Assembly (NCBI GenBank): GCA_963422465.1
Contig: OY730169.1
Span: 4,154,001 to 4,218,000, forward strand
Origin: Lichina pygmaea
Taxonomy: Eukaryota; Ascomycota; Lichinomycetes; Lichinales; Lichinaceae
Length of the DNA stretch: 64,000 nt
Reading direction: 5' to 3'
Shown here: positions 33,527 to 42,065 of the stretch, one piece after another
Layout: every line of letters starts with the position of its first letter
Position numbering within the stretch: the stretch's first letter is position 1
Notes under the pieces: generated by a model
Told to the model about the DNA's origin: nothing
Database searches by the model: none
The model's input: only the letters and a program-made list of their open reading frames with translations
Position numbers and translations under genes: made by a program

Positions 33527-36025
33527 TCACAGAGATGATAGGTTTTCTGGTAAGAGTTGGTGTGCTAAGTTAAACTGGTCTAGTCTTTTCAAAGACATAA
33601 ACCAGAGAAGAAATTCTTTAAGCACTTTAGGCTTTTGAAGTAAAGTAGAGAAATTGTAGGAAAGAAAAGTGGCTTGCTGTCTTTGAGTAAGAAACTTGTT
33701 ACAAGAGAAAGTAATATGTTGAGCAGTCTCTTCTCCAAAACCACAGGAACATAGAGGGGATTGGAAGTCAGGAACATTTGCTCTGAAAAGAAAGCTGGCT
33801 AGTCCTATCCTTGCTGATAGAATCTGCAAGTAAAGACTAGCTTCAGCTTTTCTCAAGTCTTTGAAAACTTTGAGATTTTTCTTTTGGGGTAGTCTGCAAA
33901 ATAGCTCCCAGACTGAAGAACATTTCTGTCTGTTTGCCTGCCATCTGGCTTCCCACTCTTTCTGAAACACTTCTTGAAATTGTTTCTTAGAGTAATCTTG
34001 GTTAGTGGTTAGTTCTTCTAGCCATCTTGCTTTCCAGTTAGGTGTGATAGTAGACAGAGACTTTGGAGGTGTTCTCAGAGTAGAAACAAAAACAGTGATC
34101 TGGGAAAAGAGCTTATAGAGAAGTGAGGAGAGAGGATTAGAAGAAGTATTGGAAAAATAGAAAGATTGTAGGAAAGTTGCTGTTCTAAATTTGAAATAAA
34201 GATCAAGAGGTGGTAGGAATAGTTCTCCTTCAATAAGAAATGTAGGAGTAGCTTTGAAGACACCTCCTATAGTTTTTAGACACTTAGTCTGGAAAAGATT
34301 TAGAGAAGAAATATTAGAAGGTTTTTTGTGGGGATTGAACCAGACTCCTACTGCATAGCTGAGAAGTGATCTCAGTATTGCAGTGTAGACAAGTCTAGCA
34401 GAGAGGACAGGTAGACCCCATGTAGAAAAAGTAGTTCTGGAAAGTGCTGAGAAAAACTTGGAAGCTTTCTGTAATATGATTTTCTGGTGTTTTTTCCAGA
34501 GAAGCTTGGAATCATAGTGTAGTCCCAGAATACGCACTTCTTCCTTAGGCTGTAGTACCACTTCTCCAAGTCTTAGACTGAGCTGAAGATTATCTGTTCT
34601 TCTTCTAGAAAAATGGAGAAGTTCATACTTTTCAGGTGCAAACTTCATTCTGTTGCGGTCCGTACCGTACCGTCCTATCCGAGTATAGGATTAGGGCGAG
34701 AGGCGGAAGGCGGGTTGGTTCTCGCAGGAGAGGAGTGTCAAGGAGCGCGAAGGGGTTTGGTGGAACGTGGTGGTGGTGACACCTGATCAACGGCTTCGTA
34801 CAAAAGGATTGTATTGAAGTAGATCTAGTTGTCTGGATCACAACATGAGTTGAAGACGATCGTTCCATAGGGGAACTATCGCCAGACTATATAGTGCCCA
34901 GTTCGTGAGCAGAGTGAGCTCTGCTCACTTTGCTCACTCGGTGAGATAAGTGAGCTCTGCTCACTTTGCTCACTTTTCATGCACGCTGCGGCGAGCTGGG
35001 TGAGCTCTGCTCACTTTGCTCACTTGTTCGTGCATATGCATGCTGCGGCGAGCACCCCCTGGTTTGTCTCGCCGGTCACGTGACCGGTTCCCGTGTCACG
35101 CTGTCTGGTACTTCTGTCCAGTATCCTGTCTGCTGCTTTCTGTGAGTATATAAAGACCGTGTTCCTCCTGGGTCGTAACACATTCCATGTTTTCTTGCCC
35201 AGTCTAAACACTTGGAGTGAGTAGACTTTAGCTTCAGGAGATTGCTTTTAAGAGAAGGGGAAAATGCCAGAAGGTTTGTGTCATCTGCAAAGCCCAGAGC
35301 TGATACACCTTTCTCTGGTGTATGAACAGTATTATGAAGATCTGAAATATAGAAAAGAAATAAAATAGGAGAGAGAGGTGAACCTTGAGGGACTCCACAG
35401 TGTACTGGAAAAAAAGAAGACTCTGAATCATCAAAGACAAGAGAGGTTTTTCTTTGGGTAGTGAAAGAAAAGATCCAGTTAACAAACCAGCTGGGGATTC
35501 CTTTTCTCTCCAGGATTTTCTTGAGAATTTCTGGCAGAACTCTATCATAAGCTCCTGAGATATCCAGAGAAAGAAGACTCGCTACCATTCCTTTCTTCCA
35601 GACTTTTTCAACTTGGGAAGTGAGTAGAAATAGTGCAGACTCAGTTGATCTTCCTTTTCTAAAGCCCATCTGGATTTCTGGTAGTAGGTTTTCTTTCTCA
35701 GCCAGTTCACTTAGCTTTGTGGCTGCCAGAGCTTCCATCAGCTTCCCAATTGTGTTGAGAAGTGCTATTGGCCTCCAAGCTTTGGCATAGCAATAGGATC
35801 CTTTGCTAGGCTTTCTCAAGCATATTGTTCTGGCTGCTTTGTATCTGTCAGGGAAATATTCTAGCTTCCAGCAGGCCTCCAGAACTTTGGCTATCTTTTC
35901 ATTGAAAGAGTCTCCTAATACCTTTAGAAATCCATTGGGTAGAGTGTCTTTCCCAGGAGCTGTAAAAGGTTTTTTCTTTTTCAGAATATTGTGGATATCT
36001 TCTTTGGAGATTTCCTGAGATAGCT
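33527..36025 (-). pseudogene. LINE-A ORF2 fragment (reverse transcriptase to C-terminus)
   Basis: This is the reverse transcriptase and C-terminal part of the same ORF2 as at 4668-7274, truncated at its 5' side. It reads from about 35,820 down to 33527. Blocks visible are IALLNTIGKLMEAL, GFRKGRSTESA, LDISGAYDRV, CGVPQGSPLSPILF and GFADDTNLLAF. After the solo LTR come KFAPEKYELLHFSRRR, SYAVGVWFNP, GGVFKATPTFL and the final CSCGFGEETAQHITFSC. Here the catalytic FADD and PQGSP boxes are both present, unlike in copy 2. The endonuclease and the ORF1 part are missing, so the copy is not autonomous. No frame disruption other than the LTR insertion is obvious in this part, so it may be younger than copy 2. 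Confidence 0.85.
34651..35180 (-). mobile_element. Solo LTR (Gypsy type) inside LINE-A, fossil
   Basis: 530 bp, TGTTGCGG...GTAACA, with the 5-bp duplication CATTC (34646-34650 and 35181-35185). Its first ~240 bp match the Gypsy LTRs at 7379 and 11902 closely. The middle is different and carries repeats of AGTGAGC and GCTCACT. Near the end a TATATAAAG box precedes the CA end, as at the Gypsy LTR TATA position. It is the remnant of an element lost by recombination between its LTRs. The orientation follows the Gypsy LTRs. Confidence 0.9.
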
Positions 36026-36039
36026 GGTGTTGTTGGTGG

Positions 36040-37174
36040 TTGGCTGGCTGGCCACAGTTGAGCTATGCCGAGGCATAGCGCAGAGTCGACATCCCGTGCA
36101 GGGTCTCTGCCACGCTTCCCCGCAGTCCTGAGGTCTTTTGCGCTCCGCCGTGTACGCTCACCCCTAGGTCCTGCTTCGGAGCGCCGGGTTGCCAGCCCGG
36201 AGCCCACGCTCCAACTGCAGTTTGCTCCTTGAGCCCGTCATTTGCAGCCTGAGCCTGCACTCTGTACGGACCGGCATGCGCTTCCGTCCTCTCGGGCCAT
36301 ATAGACAGTCTCGTAGTAGGCCCAGACCCTACTGCCGTCACTGCCATTATATGCCACGCCCCGCAGCTCTCGCTGTTTCGCGTTATCTCTGTAGATCTCT
36401 CGTACAGAGGCCGACCATGCCTCGCAGGCTCTACGGACCCTGCAGGCCATGCCAGCACCTGCAGGACCGCCTTTCCAGCCCACTAACCAAGTAGGGAGAA
36501 GTCTCCGTCTGCCCGCTGTCGCCTGTGGGACCCCGGATGTACGTGGTGGCCCACTGGAGAACCTCCAGTGCCCTAGCCCCGGTCCGTAGGTGGCCCGAAG
36601 AGAATCCGTGGCAAGACCTTAGGCAAAACCATCAAGCCAGCACTTTGACTATCACACGGCCCTTAGGTACTGGAGCGTCGGAAACCCTTCGTGCCACCTG
36701 CTCGCCTTCTTTAACACGTAGTCCCCGTTCGATTAACAACGCCGCGGTACAGACATCGCTCCCCTCCTAGAACAAGATCCTCGATGCATCAGCTGCTGGA
36801 GACTCTGCCAGAAGGGGGGTGTGCGATAGGAACTCCTCTCGTCTACTCCAGAGGTGCCCTGTCGGGTGTCTAGACTTCACATCCACCAGTTGCAAGGCTG
36901 GCTTCGGGCCGTAGCGTACACGGTAGACATCCGTCGGGTGGTTTTCATAACCAGTTTGGTCGAAGTCCTCTGTTCTGCTGATGTCGCTTCACGGGGGCGT
37001 CCAGGGTGCCTGCACGACACCTCCGGTGGCCCGTCGCTCCACGGGCACCAGCAGCTCGACCGGTGACTCAATTAGCTCTCGGTGCAGCGACTACAAGCAG
37101 CTTGGGAGACTGCCTGCCATCGCTGCCCCGAGGTTCCCAGCCTGCACCGCGTGGAGGTTTGAGTCTTCGCAGGC
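36040..37174 (-). repeat. Module W, copy 1 (5' half of chimera 1)
   Basis: About 1.13 kb, colinear with 40,486-41,596. It starts GGCCTGC at the 5' end, as copy 2 does, and both copies end their shared sequence near CTGTGGC. A short conserved reading frame (36238-36483) contains VGWKGGPAGAG-like, ACEAWS and NAKQ segments that are also readable at 40777-41064. No known domain. It resembles, in size and behaviour, the WEIRD module of the Magnaporthe MINE element; that comparison is from memory and concerns architecture, not sequence. Confidence 0.75.
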
Positions 37175-37185
37175 CAGGTTAAAGG

Positions 37186-37573
37186 CGTAGAGCGCATCGG
37201 CTGTTTTTGCTGAGAGCGGGATACCTGACTCGAAGATTGCTGGGAAGGGAGGGCTATCGCGGGGAGAATGACGCTTATAGAATTCGCTGTCTTGCCAAAC
37301 TGGCATTGAGCGACTTGGCTTTTGAATCTGCTGTCGATACAACCTCGGCCAACAGCGGACTGTTCATGAGATCTTGCTGTCGGCTGATCTGTTGCGGCGC
37401 TCTCGAGCTGTCGAATGAACTGGGAGCTAGGTCTGAGGCTTCTCGGCTTTGGTATCTTGCCGCAACGAACGATGGTGGAGAGATTTCGGTCGTCGAATCG
37501 GAATATTGAGGGGCAGACGAGCTAGCTCGACGTCTGCGACGCTTCTGAGGTCAAGTGTTTGCAGGAAAAACAC
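37186..37573. other. Remnant sequence downstream of the NLR fragment
   Basis: About 390 bp between the NLR stop and the target duplication of chimera 1. TPR coding sequence would be expected here on the minus strand, but no TPR frame can be followed. Confidence 0.4.
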
Positions 37574-38840
37574 TCATGGATGGCAGAAGGATAGGATTTC
37601 GTCAAGCCAGATCCGAGAAGCAGCGGGGAGGCGGGGGCCTACGGATTTGGTGTGGACTAGGACGGCAAAGGCATGCGGGAGGTAAGCGTTGCAGAGACTC
37701 CAGTTGTCCGAGTTCGGGTTAGGATAGAGCTTCCAAACGGTCTCTAAGGCAGCTGCCGCCACCTTATCTGGCGATCCGTAACGGACTAACCACTTGCGCA
37801 TGACTACCTGAACAAGGCGATGCAAGTCGAAGTTTTGACCGCTTCGACTTCTGGAGATGAGGGAAAAGGCTTGGAGAACCCCGAGGGCTTCTCGTCGATG
37901 TTTCAAGTCGGTCTGGTGCTCTTCAAGAAAGGCTTCAGGAATTTCTTGTCGGTCGAAGAAAGTCATGAGCGATAGAAACTTTGCTGCCAGCGGGAACTGC
38001 TCTTGAATTTGACAGAATGATATCGAAAGGGTGGCAGCGACGGCGCTGGGAGCCTTCGCGTCTCGTCCGGTATCCTCGAATGGCTCGTCTAGAAGCTCCG
38101 CCCAAGTATCTTCACTTTTTTGCAGCATTTCACGGTATTCAGGAACGGAAAGGCTGTTCTCTGATATGTAGGCACCCGCCTGGACGATTGCCAAAGGAAG
38201 ATGTTGCAGACGATCCGCAAGGACGGTAAGCTCTTTATCACTAGAATCCGTCCGAGTCTTCTGACGGAGTAGTTCAATAGACTCCGTGCTATCCATCTCT
38301 TGTACAGCGATGAGGTCTTCATTTCTCGTGAATTTGACTCCGGCTTTCTTATCGCGGGTTGTCACAGGGATATGACCATGGTTGCACTCCGGAATGTATT
38401 GCTTGAGGCGGGGGTTTTGAGGAGGCTCTGGGTGGCCGTACTTTCCATTCCCGAAGAAGATCCGGCCGTCGTCCGCATTGTCGATGATCATCACCCACGG
38501 TCCAGAATCGCTCTTTAGTAGCCATAATCTGACGACCTCCAGTAAGTCTTCCTTTTTATCTTCGGTGCCTGGGATAGCACATTCCCGTGCAATCTCTGCA
38601 TAGGATTGTCGAAAGCGATCAACGCTGCCTGCGTGAACCCAGAACACGGAGGTCTCCGGATAGGTCTCTTGAATCCAGAAGGCATGCTCTATAGCTGGCT
38701 GGGATTTTCTATGACGGATCAGCATTTCATCAAGCATGTGCCGAAGGGAACCAAGATTACCCGACGCCACCTAGTCCATAAAGCGCAAGCCGCGCATGGT
38801 ACTCCTTTTGCATTGAACAACTCGGATTGACCCTTGCTCT
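37574..38840 (-). pseudogene. NB-ARC and winged-helix part of the NLR
   Basis: The best preserved part of the NLR. The exon ending at 38761 encodes EAILDKLRA...ARLALYGLGGVG. After the intron at 38709-38760 one frame stays open to 37574 (KSQPAIEHAFWIQETYPET onward). It contains VFWVHAGS, WVMIIDNADD, PVTTRDKK, HLPLAIVQAGAYI, FLSLMTFFDRQEIPE and DLHRLVQVVMRKWL. These are the order and spacing of NB-ARC, winged-helix and pre-TPR segments. The P-loop Lys and Ser are intact. The long open frame suggests that the ruin of this gene is fairly recent. Confidence 0.85.
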
Positions 38841-39034
38841 AAGCTTATCGAGGATCGCCTCACGCCCTACAAACCTCGGGTTGCGTGTGTACGGAACCAG
38901 AACTCAAGAACGACGAGGTCAGTCTCAGACTTCAAATCAGATTTCACTGTTTATTACACATCTACTCACAGTGGGGCGTCGCAAAGAACGCAATTCCTTG
39001 CGTAGCCTCTGCGACAGCCTTGTAAGTGCTATTT

Positions 39035-39456
39035 TTTGATTTGATTCTTACACTGATTCGGCTGTTAAGCCATGCAGAACTTCTTGAAGGATTTTTGTCT
39101 CTGGTAGACTTGACTCGGGGACCTCACGCATTTACCGTACACCCCGTGGTTTGTAGTGTACGTACTGTGGGAAAACCCCAAACCCCGTAGGGGAAATAGG
39201 AAAACCACAGTAATGATGGATCTTGACGGATATTGGGTGAGCAATTTCTTAAGGGTTTTCATACATCTTGCGAGGAGTACATCTTAGACAAGTTCTATGA
39301 ATCTCGGGGGGTTTTTGTGGCAGAATGTGGGGTGGGTCAGATTCGAACTGACGACTAGTTTAGTCAGGTTCTCCAGGCCTAACACCACTAGTTCCGGGTC
39401 ATGGGTGCCACGTAGTGGGAAACTCTCACCAGCTTCCCGCTACACCATGCCGCCCC
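39035..39456 (-). mobile_element. tRNA-derived SINE, copy 2 (3' part of chimera 2)
   Basis: Same element as at 13293-13740, very similar along its length. It begins GGGGCGGCATGGTGTAGCGG directly after the A run and ends with the LINE-A type tail. It keeps the A box, the B box and the T arm. It has no target duplication of its own at the junction with the A run. The duplication is shared with the H2B part. Confidence 0.9.
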
Positions 39457-39472
39457 TTTTTTTTTTTTTTTT
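39457..39472 (-). other. Poly(A) tract at the H2B / SINE junction
   Basis: Sixteen T on the plus strand, that is, 16 A at the end of the H2B 3' UTR. The tract is followed immediately by the first base of the SINE. Confidence 0.9.
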
Positions 39473-39670
39473 CGCTCGGTCTGGAGGTTTGATTGTGTTT
39501 ATACAGGGTTATCATAATCTCTCAAGCCGACCCAGCTCAGAGAAACCATTGCACCGGAAAAGCGACTCCCCTTCCCATAGCACGTCATACCAGAGATAGA
39601 AAAAGGGAAGAATGGAAAACCTAGGAAGCCTAGGCCACTTGAGTGCACATTACCAAAGGCTAGCCACAAT

Positions 39671-41596
39671 TGATTGATTGATTGAATTCCTACACCATTC
39701 TAGCGCTAGTGTATCTAGGCTACACTGGGTCAACTATAGAATTAGGCTAGGAAAACTCAACCGAGTAAAAAACCTCTCCCTGCAGCGCCTCAGGCAGCGC
39801 TAACCTCTCAAGTAATCTGTAGAACATGGGGGGTGACTGGTTAGTAACCAGTATCCAGCTGCTCCTGAGCCCAGGAGAACTGGGAGAGAACTCCGTGGTG
39901 TAGGATCCACGAGGTGAGGGTGGCGGTGGGCCGCGGGCGCAAGATCATCACCTGGTAGTCAGTAGTAGCAGTGGCAGTGTAAAGACTGGCGTACTCACTG
40001 CAGGTGTGGGCACTCTAGAACAACATGCTTGGCAGTCTCCCACTGTGCTCCGCAGCAACAAGCTGGTGTCAGGAAGCCGGGGACTCATCACCTGCAGAGG
40101 AAGGCTGCCAGCCCAATCTTACCTGTGTGCACCTGCGTTAGGATGCTGCTTTGGGCCTTGGATAGGCCGGCGCAAAGCCGGAGGGATGCCTGATACAGCA
40201 TCTTGTCTGGCTTCCACTTGTCTCCCCCTCCAGGGTCGGGGTCCAGCAGCTGGACTTGAGGTGGGGGTCCACCATGGAGCTTGTGCCATCGCTCCCAGCA
40301 CCATTGCTCCGATAGCAAGCGGGCCTGCCAGACTGTTCGTGGGGGAGTGCCTCAGGGTGGGGTGGCTGTGGGGTGGCTGTCAGCCCACGGGGGCAGGCCC
40401 AGAGACCCCTCAGTGGATTCCAGTGGCCGCTGAGGCCAGAGGATTGACTCTGCCCAGCGGTGTCACACCTGGCCTGGTGCCACAGTCGTACTATGCCAGA
40501 ACATAGTGTAGAGTTGGCACCCCCCCACAGGGTCTCTACCACGCTTTCCCACAGTCCTGAGGTCTCTTGCACTCCGTTGTACGTGCTCACCCCTGGGATC
40601 CTGCTTCGGAGCGCTGGGTCACCAGCCAAGAGCCCACGCTCCAACTGTAGTTTGCTCCCTGAGCTCGTTGTTTGCAGCCTAAGCCTGCACTCCGTACGAA
40701 CCAGCATGCACATCTGTCCTCTCAGGCCATATAGACAGTCTTGTAGTAGGCCCAGGCCCTACCTCCATCACTGCCATTATATGCCACGCCTCGCAGTTGT
40801 TAACTGTTTTGCGTTACCTTTGCAGATCTCTCGTACGAAGGCCGACCATGCCTCACAGGCCTTACGGACCCTGCAGGCCGTGCCAGCACCTGCAGGGCCG
40901 CCTTTCCAGCCCACTAACCAAGTAGGGAGGAGTTCTCCTTGGTCCGCTGTCGCCTGTGGGGCCCCGGTTGCACCTGTTGGCCCACTGGATAACCCAGTCC
41001 CCTGGCCCCAGATTGTGGATCGTACAAAGAGACTTTGTGGCAAGGCCTTAGGCAAAACCATCAAGCCAGCACTTTGGCTATCACACGGCCCTTAGGCACT
41101 GGAGCGGCGACGTCTCCTCGTACGACCACTCTCCTTCTTTAACAGGTGGTCCCCGTTCGATTAACAATGCCGCGGTGCCAAGGCCACTCCCCCCCTAGCA
41201 GATCCTCACGCGTTAGCTGGAGACTCTGCTAGGAGGGTGACGTGACGAGAACTCCTCTCGACTACTCCAGAGGTGCCCTATCAGACGCCTAGACTTCACA
41301 TCCACCAGCTGTGGGGCTGGCTTCGGGCCGTAGCGTACACGGTAGTCGTCTGTCGGGTGGTTTTCATCTCCCAAGCTTGGTCGCAGTCCTCTGTTCTGCT
41401 GTAGCTGTTTCACGGGGGCGTCCAGGGTGCCTGCGCGACACCTCCGGTGGCCCGTCGCTCCGCAACACCAGCAGCTCGACCGGTGACTCGATTAGCTCTC
41501 GGTGCAGCGACTACGAGCAGCCTGGGAAGCCGCCCGCCATCGACTGCCCCGAGGTTCCCAGCCTGCACCACGTGGAGGTTCGAGTCGTTGCAGGCC
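39671..41596 (-). mobile_element. Chimeric or internally deleted LINE (module W + LINE-B 3' end) nested in the H2B 3' UTR
   Basis: 1,926 bp bounded by the 13-bp duplication GGCTAGCCACAAT (39658-39670 and 41597-41609). The 3' half (39671 to about 40,485) encodes the C-terminus of a Tad-type ORF2: AKSSILTQ-type sequence near 40,130, HTGKIGLAAFL, then PGFLTPAC and a Cys-rich end in a second frame. Its tail is a TCAA repeat (GGAATTCAATCAATCAATCAA region). This LINE differs from LINE-A and is called LINE-B here. The 5' half is module W copy 2. W begins with the same GGCCTGC as in chimera 1 and gives way to the LINE at nearly the same point. Confidence 0.85.
40486..41596 (-). repeat. Module W, copy 2
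   Basis: Colinear with 36,040-37,174 over its whole length, with many substitutions and small indels. A short frame (40777-41064) shares VGWKGGPAGAG, ACEAWS and GNAKQ with copy 1. It ends near CTGTGGC, where the sequence changes to LINE-B. Confidence 0.8.
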
Positions 41597-41644
41597 GGCT
41601 AGCCACAATGACGCCCCCGGAGAGAAGGAAAAGAAAAAGAAATC

Positions 41645-42065
41645 TCATTTCGCCGAAGACGAGTACTTGGTAACCGCCTTGGTGCCTTCCGAGACCGCGT
41701 GCTTCGCGAGCTCACCCGGGAGAATCAATCGGACCGAGGTTTGAATCTCTCTAGACGAGATGGTCGACTTCTTGTTGTAGGCTGCAAGCTTGGAGGCCTC
41801 GGTAGCAACACTCTCGAAGATGTCATTGACGAACGAGTTCAGAATCGACATGGCACGGTTCGAGATACCGGTGTCCGGGTGCACTTGCTTGAGCACTTTG
41901 TAGATGTAGGAAGAGTATGTCTCCTTCCTCGCCTTGGTTCGCTTCTTCTTCTCGCCCGACGCGGCTGCCGTCTTTTTGCCGGCCTCCTTCTTCTCGGCTG
42001 GTGCCTTTCCGGCGGGGGCCTTGCCCGCGGTCGTGGTGGGCTTCTTCTCGGCAGCGGCTTTGGGA
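41645..42065 (-). pseudogene. Processed retrocopy of histone H2B
   Basis: A continuous frame [12 protein letters not shown]...[16 protein letters not shown]...KYSSSAK-stop, matching fungal H2B from the third residue to the end. It has no introns. The insert starts with TCCCAAAGCC, so the cDNA ended a few bases after the ATG; the start codon is lost and no in-frame ATG replaces the N-terminus. No internal stop is present. One conserved histone-fold residue differs: [10 protein letters not shown] where H2B has IFERVATEAS. The 3' UTR and poly(A) follow. It lies in the same orientation as the NLR exon that it interrupts, but one frame off. Most H2B genes of filamentous ascomycetes carry introns (general knowledge), so this is a copy of an mRNA and the real H2B gene should lie elsewhere. 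Confidence 0.92.

Larger units (their letters stand above)
33357..37174 (-). mobile_element. Chimeric retroelement 1: module W fused to LINE-A, with a solo LTR inside
   Basis: One insertion on the minus strand bounded by the 11-bp duplication CAGGTTAAAGG (33346-33356 and 37175-37185). Its 3' part (33357 to about 36,030) is a 5'-truncated LINE-A with the shared 3' end and an AAAAT-repeat tail. Its 5' part (about 36,050-37,174) is a different ~1.1-kb sequence, also found at 40,486-41,596, called module W here. There is no duplication at the internal junction, so the two parts entered together, as expected from template switching by the LINE reverse transcriptase. A solo LTR (34651-35180) later split the LINE-A part. 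Confidence 0.88.
39035..42065 (-). mobile_element. Chimeric retroelement 2: H2B mRNA + poly(A) + SINE, inserted in the NLR exon
   Basis: Bounded by the 13-bp duplication GTAAGTGCTATTT (39022-39034 and 42066-42078). On the minus strand the insert reads: histone H2B coding sequence from codon 2 or 3 to its stop (42065-41645), H2B 3' UTR (41644-41610, resuming 39657-39473), a run of 16 A (39472-39457), then a complete SINE from its first base (39456) to its tail (39035). The LINE at 39671-41596 entered the H2B UTR later with its own duplication. Cutting out 39035-42065 and one copy of the duplication restores an open NLR exon ([10 protein letters not shown] then YKAVAEATQGIAFF). This is direct evidence of a single chimeric retrotransposition event. 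Confidence 0.93.

Noticed and set aside
39457-39657. A separate short interspersed element between the SINE and LINE-B
   Set aside because: The stretch is the continuation of the H2B 3' UTR once the nested LINE and one duplication are taken out, and it ends in the A run.
41645-41896. A functional H2B gene with an internal ATG start
   Set aside because: Starting at the internal Met would remove the tail and first helix. The copy begins within codon 2, has a poly(A) and lies inside a target duplication, so it is a retrocopy.
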